Assembly: GCA_024196135.1 (NCBI GenBank)
Contig: JAMQCK010000454.1
Coordinates: 1-22,437 of the forward strand
From: Pleurotus ostreatus/Saccharomyces cerevisiae fusant
Taxonomy: Eukaryota; Opisthokonta
Direction of reading: 5' to 3'
DNA: 22,437 bases
The notes under the pieces were generated by a model. It was not told the DNA's origin, did no database searches, and saw only the letters and a list, made by a program, of their open reading frames with translations. Positions 1-9,144 of the stretch are shown piece by piece (position 1 is the stretch's first letter; every line of letters begins with the position of its first letter). The position numbers were made by a program, and so were the translations under genes.

Positions 1-214
1 TTGCGGATGCGTGCAGGCATGGTGTTGGTCCAAAGCAAGCTGAGTTCGGAGATTGCCGAGCTTCTCTCCTCCCTTTCAGATCCCGCTGCGATTACCTGTT
101 TTCAGTGTACGAGGATCTCGTCGCTAGTTTGCAGCACATGTATGCTTTGAGGATAGCTCGAGAGAGGTATATGTAGCGCATCTACGTAAGTCCATGGTGA
201 CGTCCTGGCTGAGT
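1..214. other. Left-edge intergenic stretch
   Basis: This stretch lies downstream of the stop codon of the minus-strand phosphatase gene (215) and probably holds its 3' UTR. At 18-20 there is a minus-strand ATG in a good context (A at -3, CC before the ATG), open to the window edge for only six codons. It could be the start of the next minus-strand gene. On the plus strand frame 1 is open from 1 to a TGA near 150, but nothing in that peptide is recognisable. Neither reading can be settled from 214 bases. Confidence 0.3.
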
Positions 215-1667
215 TCACAAGTTAGGCCGTTGACCACCGGCAGGTTCAATCCCGTGCACGACCTCTATTCCCAACACATCAAGGACGCGTATTCCCTCCT
301 GCACCCAAGCCCTCACTACACCAGCGTTGTGGAACCACATGCCCTGCCCGTGATCTATGTCGTCTTGCCTAGATGACTCGCCAGCCTCTAGTCCATCGGG
401 TCTCCCAACATGCCCGTCTTTGAACCACTTGGCTACGTCTTCCACGTCCTTGAGCTTGTTTATGATACCCACGACAGCAAGCAAGGCAGCATCCACGCCG
501 GCGGGGACGCGTGAATCTGTGGTTCCGGGAGCGATGCTGTCGTGCACGACCTCTGCAGGCGTTGTCGTGTCGAGCGGGGAAGGCGTGACCGACATCGGAC
601 CAAGAGCTCGAGCAGATGATTGAGGCTCGATTAGTTCTGGGATAGGCGGTTCGCGCTCTATCACCGCGACGGCCTGCAGGCGTGAGGACAACGCTTCTGC
701 GTCGTTGGCGTTGACCGCTCCTGGCGGTGTAGAGCCTGCAGTCTTTTTCTTCTTTTTCCTGTTCCTCTTCTTCTTGCCGCCAGACGTCGCCGATTCTGTG
801 ACGACCGCCAGGTCTGCAGCACGCGCCTACATAGCAGAGGGGTCCCGTTAGTGTATACCGAAAATCCCCCCAACATAGGCTATCCGCACTTTCAGAGTAT
901 ACTCCGGCAAACAGAGGTGGTTAAAAGGTTGCAGATGCGCCTTCAGTACGGAGTCATCCACAAGGACCGTCGATTTGCCCGAGTGCTCGGGGATGGCTTT
1001 CCAGATCTTCGAAAGGTCCTTCGTCGTTGGCGTCTTCTTGACTGACATGCCCCAATCAGTATCATGCACATCGCCCGCGCATTGAGAGTAAGAAAACTCA
1101 CAGTACTCCTTCTCGCTCAGCCCCAAATCCTTCCGCGTCCACACGGCGGATAGCGCATTCCGCGCGTCACCCGGAAAGGCATGCAAGATCATGCTTTCGA
1201 TGCTATGTGGCTGAGCTGAGCTCCAGACCATCGCGTCGAGCCATGCGCGCGTTGAAGGGTGCGTCAGGAACTGCTGAAAAGGCCGTAAAAAGGGCCGGGA
1301 GTACACAATGCGTGGAGGAAGCGGGGTCTGTAGATGCGTGAAATGATCAGTCAGAGGAAAACGGGAGGGTTGTGGGATGATACGAGGTTGAAAGTGGGCG
1401 CGAACGTCGAGGAGTTGTATGACTGACCTGGGCCGCTTGCGCACCAGGCGCAAAGGAGATGTATGGATCCGAAGGAGGCGGTACGTGCGCACCGCGCCCA
1501 GCCTTTGAGCGGACGACGAGGGTGCCATTCAGGTCGAGGACCACGAGTTTGCGCGGTGGGGAGGACATAGCATATGAAGTATGGGTAAAAGCCCTTCGAA
1601 AGAGGATGCGAGGCAGTTGAATACCAATAGATGAATGCAGCGAGTGCGAGAAAAGACGACGGGACAT
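215..1667 (-). CDS. NIF/FCP1-homology (HAD-superfamily) phosphatase-like protein
   Basis: Four exons: 1667-1428, 1327-1102, 1041-890 and 826-215; introns of 100, 60 and 63 nt; 409 aa. HAD motif I is DLNGTL (Asp45), motif II lies in VWSSA (Ser116) and motif IV is VDDS (Asp184-Asp185). These identify the NLI-interacting-factor/CTD-phosphatase-like fold, whose members dephosphorylate proteins or, as in TIM50, are catalytically dead. The usual second Asp of motif I (general acid/base) is Asn47, so activity is doubtful. Residues 1-33 are rich in Arg, Ser and hydrophobics, with no acid, and look like a mitochondrial leader. The alternative start is Met34 (1568), just before the domain. Residues 224-234 are a run of Lys/Arg that could be a nuclear signal. 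The C-terminal third includes a conserved-looking helical stretch ending in GIEVVHG. The substrate is unknown. The fold is sure; the start and localisation are not. Confidence 0.85.
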
Positions 1668-1936
1668 GCGCTCGCGCAGCCGCAGGACAATGAGGGAGGA
1701 CAGGGAAGAGAGAACTCGCCGGCTGTGATGTTCAGGTTCAGGTTCAAGTTGGGTGGGTTTGCGCAGCCACGCGAGTCGGCCGTTTCCGAATATCCATTGT
1801 CCAAGTTCGACTTCCGCTATCGACAGCAAGGATAATTACAGATGAGCGTAGAGTAAAGCAATGAGCACAGTGTGGTATGGTACAGATGATCCGGCAATGC
1901 AATGATGAGCAGTATATGCAAGACGAGTAGAATATC
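1668..1936. other. Intergenic region between phosphatase 5' end and FunK1-A 3' end
   Basis: It serves as upstream region for the phosphatase gene and 3' flank for FunK1-A, both on the minus strand. It contains a short tandem GGTTCA-type repeat around 1731-1748 (three imperfect units). The phosphatase frame stays open upstream of Met1 to about 1829, but without a better start. No other feature was seen. Confidence 0.4.
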
Positions 1937-4880
1937 TCAAGCTGGGTCCTGCGCCGAGTTCCTCTTCGACAACCTCCCTGAGCTCCTGCCCGAACTCCTC
2001 TTCCCCGCCGCAGCGGGCTTCGTGTTGCTCTTGGCGCGCGTCTTTCCACGAGTCGCCGGTTGGCTGCCACTGGGACCTGCTGTGCCGGCCCTCTGAGCAG
2101 AAGCGTCCGCGCCCGACCGCTTGGCAGAGGCGCGCTTCTTGCCCCTCGCCTCGTCCTCGGCATCCTTCTTGCGCTTTCCCGTCAACTTCTTCGGCGCGCC
2201 GGTCGCCTGGCCATCACCAGCCTCGGCCGCTGCACCGTTGACCACTGTGGCAACAGGTGCAGCCACTGGTTTCGGGGCAGCTGGCCTCACGATGATCTTG
2301 CCGGCGGTGGTGAAGTCGATATCCGAGAACTGGACAAGCGCATCCGTATTCTCCGCAGAGCAGAAGTGCTGGCTGATCTCGTAGAAAACCTGCGCCATCG
2401 TATTGTATATCTGAGCATTCTTCTCGTAGACGGACTCCGCCAAGCGAGGCGCGTTTGGATCGTTACTGCGAACGGGGTTACCAGCGCACAGAACGGTCGT
2501 GTCGTTCTCGACCGCCTCGTATGTCTCGCGAAGCGCGTCGATGAGGCCCGCGAGCTTGGTCATGGGGGATTCATCTCCATACAGGCCCCGGAAGTGAAGA
2601 AGAACGATGTTTTCCGCGTTGTACGGTTCGGTGAGCACGTTGTCGCGCTGCTGGCTGCCGCGTATGTTGTGGACGAAGATCTCCGCGGCATAGGTCCTGG
2701 CTGCTTCTAGACGCGGTCGTAGGTCATTCCACGGCGTGCTATCGAGGATAGCGCGACTGCACTGTCTGTAGGCGAAATACAGAGCCATCCAGAGCACAGA
2801 TTCGACGTCGTGCAGGAAGCTGTAGGCGAAGTAGCTGCTGGTGAGGAGTCCTCTGATCTTCTTGTTGCGGAACTGGTGCGCGCGCGCCTGCAGCTCGACG
2901 GACATGAACAATGCAGTACCCTACATTTGATAAGCATACAAAAACACAGGCTATAGCTGAATGAATCGCACCGTGATGGGATCGTCCTGCCTTGCGCGCG
3001 AGTAAGCCTTGGCGTACTCGAGGTCTGCGACCTTCGTGATGTACTGTTTTGACAAGCAGGTAACCTCAGAAGCGGTGGGAAGGGCTTGTAGCATGACGTT
3101 GCTCGGGCTAATGTCTCGGTGCATGTAGCCTGCACGACGGAAGTTATTCAGAACTGCGATCACAATGTTAGTTGGACGTTCGACAGGGTCAGTTGGAGAC
3201 TCACTGTACATAAGCTGTCCGAGCGCGAAATAGAACTTGGCCGGGTCTTTCATCTGCCATAAATCCTGACAGTGCTCGAGATAGACCGTGCGACAGTGCC
3301 TGCGAGCCTGAAGGTCCAATGGTTTCCTTGACAGCGGGATATGCGATGACCTCTCTAGACCAGCGCATGCTGCACTCTCGCCACAACTGTCGTCGGGACA
3401 AACGGGCCCGTCCGCAAGGATAGTCATGAAGTGCTGCCTCGCTTCGGCGAAGTCTTCCTTCGATAGCTTGGCCTCGAGCTGCTCGAGGATCTCGCTTTGT
3501 ATCCTCCACTCCTCGCTCGAGGCGTCGTCATAGGAAGACAAGTAGTCACGAAGCACAAACTCGTGCCCATGCTCGTGCTCGACGCCGCACTCCACGTCCA
3601 CGACGACTTTGAAGACACGCATGGCGCGGCCGTGCAGCTCGGCGGCGGGGTTCTCGTGCTCAATCGCCACCGACCGGTACGTGCGGTGTCTACTCTCGAT
3701 GTCGACGACGTCGAACGTGTAGTGGAGCTTCTTGTTCACGGCGACCCGTCGGACAGTTGGGTCGAAGCCGAGCTGGAAAGGAGTCGCGAATGCCGAGAAC
3801 AGGATGATTTGAACGAGCTCTTCCGCGTCCTGCCGAGGGAGATTTAGAAAGCTAAACCAGAAGTGATAAGGTGTAGGGCTACTCACTTTGTGTAAGTCAA
3901 AGCCTCTGGTGACGATTGTGCCTGATCGCGTATGGCACCAAATCCTGGCAGTGGTTCTCTCGATCGTACACGAGAAGTGACACGTCCGGCGGAGGTCGTT
4001 GTGGAACATATGCTGCGCCGTGCTCAGTGCATGGTTCTCATTCTGGAAGGAAGAGTCAGCTTGTTGAAAACGACCCGAGCATAACAAGGCATACCCGCAA
4101 GACACTCGACTCGTCATCCCATAGTTTGAACCCCCATGTGACCCCCGCGTCAGCCGTGTAGATGGTTGAACATCTTCCTGAAGTGGAGGCGGTGTAATTG
4201 TGCGCGGTTCCTGCCTCGGCTTCGCGCGTATACGTGGGCTCGCGCAGGTAGCTCAGCGCGTCGACATGGACTGGTATGCTCGAAACGCCCGACGCACTGG
4301 CAGTCTGGCAGTCGAGGCAACAGACAAACTCGGAGACCTTCTTGTCCGCCTTGCAGCGACCTGGAAGTACCTCGGCTGCCGCAACAAGTACGTGCGCGAA
4401 GACCATCTCCATGTTCTTGAAGTATTCCCGCGGTACGGCGTTGTTCTCTTCACCATACGCGGGAAGGACCGTCCAAAACCCGCCGGTGAAGTCGATGACA
4501 CTGCTGTCACGCAGTGATTCCAATATGCAGGCCATTGCACAGTCGGAGACTCGGGTGTATCCCTTCGTCTCTATGCAGGTCTCGTAGAACTCTTCCACGG
4601 AGTATTCGACGCGGTCACGAGCAGGTAGCCGCATGGTGAGCGTCTTGTTTGTGTTGGAACGGACGCGAAAAGTCGCCAAAAGGGACGGTTGTCGGAGAGC
4701 GGTCAAAGCGAAGGTCAAGTTGCCCGTCGCAAATTGGCTCATTGTCGCGTTGCGGATCATTTCTGCTGGCACGTGGCGGTCAGGTGAGAATTCTCCAAAT
4801 GGGCGTATGTTGGCTTGCGGTGCACGGTCACGGCTCCACGAGCGATAGCTGCACCGGCTTCCTTGTATAATAGATAGCAT
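1937..4880 (-). CDS. FunK1-type fungal protein kinase, copy A (intact)
   Basis: Five exons: 4880-4095, 4042-3887, 3829-3205, 3153-2972 and 2920-1937; introns 52, 57, 51 and 51 nt; 910 aa. The kinase C-lobe is clear. The catalytic loop HRDISPSNVM has Asp536; the metal-binding segment is ADLEYAK (Asp566, DLE replacing DFG); GTALFMSVELQ (about 584-594) takes the activation-segment/APE position. HRDIS followed by DLE and GT..FM.(I/V)E is typical of FunK1, a kinase family expanded in mushroom-forming fungi with poorly known substrates. Residues 120-320 form the conserved FunK1 N-terminal part (WGFKLWDDES, GFDLHK). The last 100 residues are Lys/Arg/Ala/Ser-rich and disordered, with possible nuclear signals. 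The start is uncertain: ATGs at 4880, 4760, 4742 and 4634 share the frame. Copy B next door confirms the exon boundaries. Confidence 0.88.
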
Positions 4881-5004
4881 CCCTCTATCATCTAGCACGA
4901 ACTGGTCCACTACTACAGCTCTAGCACCTCTCCGGCCTCGTTACAACCGCCTCCCTCTTCAGCGACCTCCCTTCTACGCGACCGGACGCGCTACTGCCGT
5001 CGCA
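4881..5004. other. Junction between FunK1-A 5' end and FunK1-B 3' end
   Basis: The sequence around and upstream of the FunK1-A start (about 4690-4870) aligns by eye with the region upstream of FunK1-B (about 7620-7825). Shared strings include atgatccgc, caatgag and ggcttcct, in order. Similarity then breaks off and resumes inside a HEM4-like fragment from 4972. The stretch is therefore a shortened copy of the FunK1-B/HEM4 divergent intergenic region. Confidence 0.6.
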
Positions 5005-5064
5005 TTACGCGGCATCGCCGACTTCCTCGCCGCAACTCGTGACATCCGCGGCAAAGATCCTGGG
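4972..5064 (+). pseudogene. Relic of a duplicated uroporphyrinogen-III synthase (HEM4) gene
   Basis: Read on the plus strand from 4972, 31 codons align without gaps to intact HEM4 at 8260-8352. About 70 of 93 bases and 23 of 31 residues match, including FYA.GRATAVALR.IAD and RDIRG. Roughly half of the base differences are silent, so this copy spent time under selection or is an old duplicate. Just upstream, ctcttcagcgacct resembles the end of HEM4 intron 1 and the start of exon 2 with about ten bases lost. Neither the start of HEM4 nor anything past this fragment remains, so it cannot make an enzyme. It overlaps the 3' end of FunK1-B on the opposite strand and marks the edge of a tandem duplication. 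Confidence 0.85.
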
Positions 5065-7579
5065 TCGCTTGAAGGCGTGCTTCTCGTCCCCTCCCTCAAC
5101 CTCGCCCTCGTCGGTGTGCTTCCGCTTCACTGTCAGCTTCTTCGGCGCATTTGCCGCTTGGCCCTGCTGTAGAGCGTCGCTTCCTGACAGCGCAGCGTCG
5201 TCAACGACAATGATAGGAGGGCCCTCTGGCCCAGCGGTTCTGGACACGATCTCACCCGTGGCGGGGTCGATGTCCGAGATTTTGATGAGCGGATCAGAGC
5301 TTTCTCCGTCGACGAAGTGTTGGCTGATAGCATCGAATATCTGCCGCAACGTCTCGTAGACGCCCGCATACTGATGAAAAGCGTCAATGGACAGGCGCGG
5401 CGCGTTGACTTTGTCGTCCTCGAGTTGCGACCGCTCCTCAGGGGTGGCGATCCTGGAGTTCTCAACAGCTATGTAGGTAGCTCGGAGGGCTGCGATGGCG
5501 TCGATGACTTTGACAAAGACCGTACCATCACCGTGCAGACGCTTGAGTTTTTCGCCAAGTTTCTGGCCAGCGCGTGCGTAGGAGATGAGGTTCCTGCGCT
5601 CGACGCTGCCGTGGATGCTCTGGACGAAGATCGTCGCGAAGTAAGCCTCGACGTCCCTCAAGATCTCCCGCATGACCGTCCATTCGGTAGCTTCGAATAC
5701 TCGGCGGCTGCAACGGCGGAGAGCGAAGTAGATGGCCATCCAGATGACTGACTCGACGTCGTGCAGAGGGCTGTGCACGAAGTAGTGGTGCGTCAGCGTA
5801 TCTTCTTCCAAGTTGTTGGCCCATAGATGTTTCTGCGCCTGCAATTCGACGGCCATGAAGAGACTCGTTCCCTGGGAACGGTGGATCAGCATACACTCCA
5901 ATCGTGGGGACTGATGCACGTACGACGATTGGTTCGAGCTGGGACAGACGCTCGTAAGAACGAGCATACTCGAGATCGGCAATCTTCGTGATGTAACGGT
6001 CCAGGCTTGAAGCCTTTTCACGAAATTGGTGCAGCATAACGTTGCCCAAGCTGATGTCGCGATGCAGATAGCCAGCCGCGCGAAACTTGTCCAATACTGC
6101 GAGACTGAGATCAGTAAGATTCACGACGACAAGGCGGTGTATGACGCACTGAAGATGAGCTGATACAGCGCGAAGTAGAACTTCGCCGGGTCGTCAACCT
6201 TCCATAGATCCTCGCAACACTCATCGTGAACACTGCGGCAGTGCTTTCTACGATGAAGTTGAGGCCGAATCGGCTGAGGAGATGTGTCTGGCTCGAGAGC
6301 GGCTCTTTTGCGAGCGCAAGGAATGTCCTCGGCGGCACACTCGTGCGCGACAACATCATCCGCGGCTATAGTCAGGAAGTGCCGACTGAGCGCTTCGTAT
6401 TCCTTCGGCTGCATGGAGTCCTTGAGCTGGCCAAGTAGCTCATCCTGGACCTCTGCCTCCCTACGCGCGTCCTCAGACAACCAGTAGTCACGGAGTGCGA
6501 CGTAGTGGGTATCCTTGCTCTCGCATGGGAATTGGACGGCCTTGAAGACGCGCATAGCGTGAGAGTATAGCCCGGCATCCGGTTTCTCGTACTCGATGTC
6601 GACGGTTTGGTACTTGTGCTGTGTTCCGTCGCGATGAACGACATCGACTTCATAGTGCAGTTTGCCGTCTACGACGATGCGACGGACGGTCGGATCGAAG
6701 CCTAGATGGTAGGGAGAGGCGAAGGTAGAGAAGAGAATGAGCTGGACGAGCTCTTCTGCGTCCTGCGAAGCAAATGTCAGACAACGTGAGCAGAATGACA
6801 AAGCATGGGACGGCTCACAGCGTGGATGTCAAAGCCCTGGGTGACGAAGGTGCCCGACCTCGTATGGCAGCAGATCCTGGCAGTGGTTTCCTCGATAGTA
6901 CACGGAATGACATGTTCGTCGGAGGTGGTTGTAAAGCACGTGTTGCGCAGTGCTCAGAGTATGCTGCTCGTTCTCGGAGAGATCATCAGCTTGCAGCTTG
7001 CGGGAGGTGAATGGAAGGACATACTCGTCGGATGCTCGCCTCGTCATCCCACAACTTGAATCCCCAGGTGACTCCCACGTCTGCCGTATAGATGAGAGTT
7101 GATTGGCCCGACGCGGAGGCGATATGATTGTGCGCGGTCCCTGCCTCCGCTTCGCGTGGATAGGATGGCTTGCGAAGATAGTTCAGCGCCTCGGCAGAGA
7201 ATGGGGCGCCTGGAATGTCCGACGCAGTCTGGCAATCGGGTAGCCACAAGAAATCGGCAGTCTGCTTGAAATGAGCATAGCGAGCTGGGCATGCTGCAGC
7301 CGCAGCGGCCAGTACGTGCTCAAAGATGGTCTCCGTGCTCTTGAAGTACTTGTTCTCTCGCAATTCATCGGTGTCGTCCTCATCGGTTTCGTCCTCATAG
7401 ACTGGCATGTCTGTCCATTGTCCGCTAGAGCGGTCAATAGCACCGCGGTCGCGCAGTGATACCATGATGCACGACATGGCATAGTCTGAGACCCGAGCGT
7501 ATCCCTTCGTCTCCACGCAGGCCTTGTAGAACTCGACCACGGAACATTCGACGCGGTTACAAGAGGCGGGGAGCTGCAT
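5005..7579 (-). CDS. FunK1-type protein kinase, copy B, with an apparent frameshift (possible pseudogene)
   Basis: Paralogue of copy A with the same five-exon plan: 7579-7025, 6972-6819, 6762-6150, 6096-5924 and 5871-5005; introns 52, 56, 53 and 52 nt. Kinase motifs are intact: HRDISLGNVM, ADLEYAR and GTSLFMAVELQ. Exon 2 is 154 nt where copy A has 156. Two bases are missing near 6900-6909, so the frame runs into a TGA ending at 6829, before the kinase C-lobe. Everything downstream is open and well conserved, so the gap is either a recent lesion or a sequence error. The 5' end is also unsure: the ATG at 7579 lacks the roughly 80 residues that precede the matching Met in copy A, and that upstream stretch is closed here. 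The C-terminus differs from copy A and its last 19 residues lie antisense on the HEM4 relic. Confidence 0.8.
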
Positions 7580-7914
7580 ATCGTCCACCTGGTAGCTCAC
7601 CAATTCACAGTGGCGTGCGGGGCAGGTCAGTGAAGCTGAGTGATTGCCAGCGGAGGGTCGAGGTGAAGGTCAAGCTGCTCTTCGGAAATTAGCTCATTGT
7701 CTCCGCAGCGGATCATTCCGACAACACGTGGGAATCAGGTGAGAAATGCCCAAACGGAGAAATGATGCCTTGCGACACACCATCACGGCCCTACTTACAA
7801 GTTCAATGACCGTCGGCTTCCTGCTGACTCCGTCTGGCTCGCTCTACCGCGATAACACGATCCAATTGCTGCTAAGACTTGAGAACCACTACGAACTCGA
7901 CCCAACTGCCCTCC
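7580..7914. promoter_or_regulatory. Divergent promoter region of FunK1-B and HEM4
   Basis: These 335 bases separate the FunK1-B start (minus) from the HEM4 start (plus), so they must hold both promoters. Most of it has a diverged counterpart upstream of FunK1-A. On the plus strand an ATG at 7746 opens a 99-codon frame that overlaps the HEM4 start in another frame. It could act as an upstream ORF if the HEM4 transcript begins that far up. I recognise no TATA box or known operator. Confidence 0.5.
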
Positions 7915-8902
7915 ATGCCCACCTCATCAGCCCTTCTCATACGCGCACCCGACGCCGAGAAGCCCGACCGTTATGTGAGCGCATTCTCAGAGGCTGGATT
8001 CTCTGTTGCCTCCGTCGCTGCACTCGATACGGGCTTCGTCAATGACGACAGCCTTGATGCTGCCATCCGTGGACGCGCCTCCGAGTTCGACGGTGTCATC
8101 GTGACAAGCTCGCGAGCGTGCGAGGCATGGAAGCGTGCGGTGCAGCGAGTATATTTTACTGAGGCTCAGTCGTCGACTTCTGAAAGTGAGTGCTCTGCTT
8201 CCACTACCCATGAGTTCTTCTTGCTGACCGCTCTTCAAGACGGCTGGGCGACCACCCCCTTCTACGCCGTCGGGCGCGCTACTGCCGTAGCCCTACGTGT
8301 CATCGCCGACTCGCCAGCCGCACCCCGCGATATTCGTGGCGAGGAATCTGGGACGGGAGAGCAGCTCGCGCGATTCATCGTCGAGGACGTAGCTAGGGAG
8401 GATGCTGAACGTGGGCATCCAGCGCGTCTTCTCTACCTCACCGGAGACAAAAACCGGGACACTGTGCCCACCATCTTGGCGGAGGCAGGCATTTTGTTTG
8501 AGCCGTTGCAAGTTTATGGGACTTGCGGTGCGCCGGATTTTGAGCAGAGGCTGGACGAGGCGCTGGCAGATCTCTCGCCAGGTAATTACATCGTTGGAAA
8601 CTCGAATGATCGTCAGACTGACCCGTATTCATCTTTCAGACTCTACAGAGCACTGGGTCGTCTTCTTTGCTCCCTCGTCAACCGACTTCGCCTTGCCGTA
8701 TCTTCATAAGCGCTTGGAGCTCAGACGAGAAGCCAACTCGGCCTCTGGAACGCGAAAAGCAGCACGTATCGCCGCGATTGGACCTATGTCCTCTGACCAC
8801 ATCTTCCGCGAACGTCACCTCCATGTAGATGCAGTCGCAGCGAAGCCATCCCCTGCACAGCTGGTCGAGGCAATACGTGCCGCTGCTGCGATATCTCCCT
8901 AG
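7915..8902 (+). CDS. HEM4: Uroporphyrinogen-III synthase
   Basis: Exons 7915-8185, 8240-8581 and 8640-8902; introns 54 and 58 nt; 291 aa. The enzyme closes hydroxymethylbilane, inverting ring D, to give uroporphyrinogen III, the common precursor of haem and sirohaem. It is normally cytosolic. The family is weakly conserved, but several landmarks fit: an N-terminal LLIRAPDAEKPDRYVSAF, an IVTSSRACEAW segment ending the first half-domain, PFYAVGRATA, LLYLTGDKNRDT, WVVFFAPSS and the closing IAAIGP...VDAVAAKPSPAQLVEAI. Length matches fungal members. ATG 7915 was chosen because it directly precedes the conserved start; the frame is open further up without an ATG. Intron 1 is stop-free and a multiple of three, so its retention would insert 18 residues. 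A partial duplicate lies at 4972-5064. Confidence 0.93.
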
Positions 8903-9144
8903 ATACAACATTTCTACTTCCACTTCCTGTATCAACTAGTCTCGTACAAACTTGCTGTACCAGTTCTTATGGCACCTAGCTCTGCCATACGACCTCTCGA
9001 AGTCACCGCTGGTGGACCCAGAGACGAGTCTGTCCATGCACCGGCGTCCGCCGCTTCCACGCGCGTCGCGTCTTCGGTGCGAAAATCCGGAATTCGAGTG
9101 ATCGGCGAGCGCGTCGCGTCGCCGACGCTTGTCCTCGACCTGGC
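8903..9144. other. HEM4 to SLS1 intergenic region
   Basis: These 242 bases separate two co-oriented genes and should hold the HEM4 3' end and the SLS1 promoter. The SLS1 start sits in ctggcATGTCG. No motif, repeat or extra gene was recognised. Confidence 0.4.

Noticed and set aside
185..265. tRNA-like A box (TGGCTGAGT) and B box (GGTTCAATCCC) in the right order
   Set aside because: The T-arm and acceptor bases do not pair, and the stretch lies over the 3' end of the phosphatase coding exon.
2951..4117. One uninterrupted 388-codon frame across FunK1-A exons 2-4
   Set aside because: It reads through two introns with good GT..AG ends; copy B has the same introns at lengths that are not multiples of three, so they are real introns.
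6821..6912. Alternative splicing to rescue the FunK1-B frameshift
   Set aside because: Candidate donors (gtgtac near 6903) would remove the conserved end of exon 2, and a 27-nt intron inside the exon is too short to be plausible.
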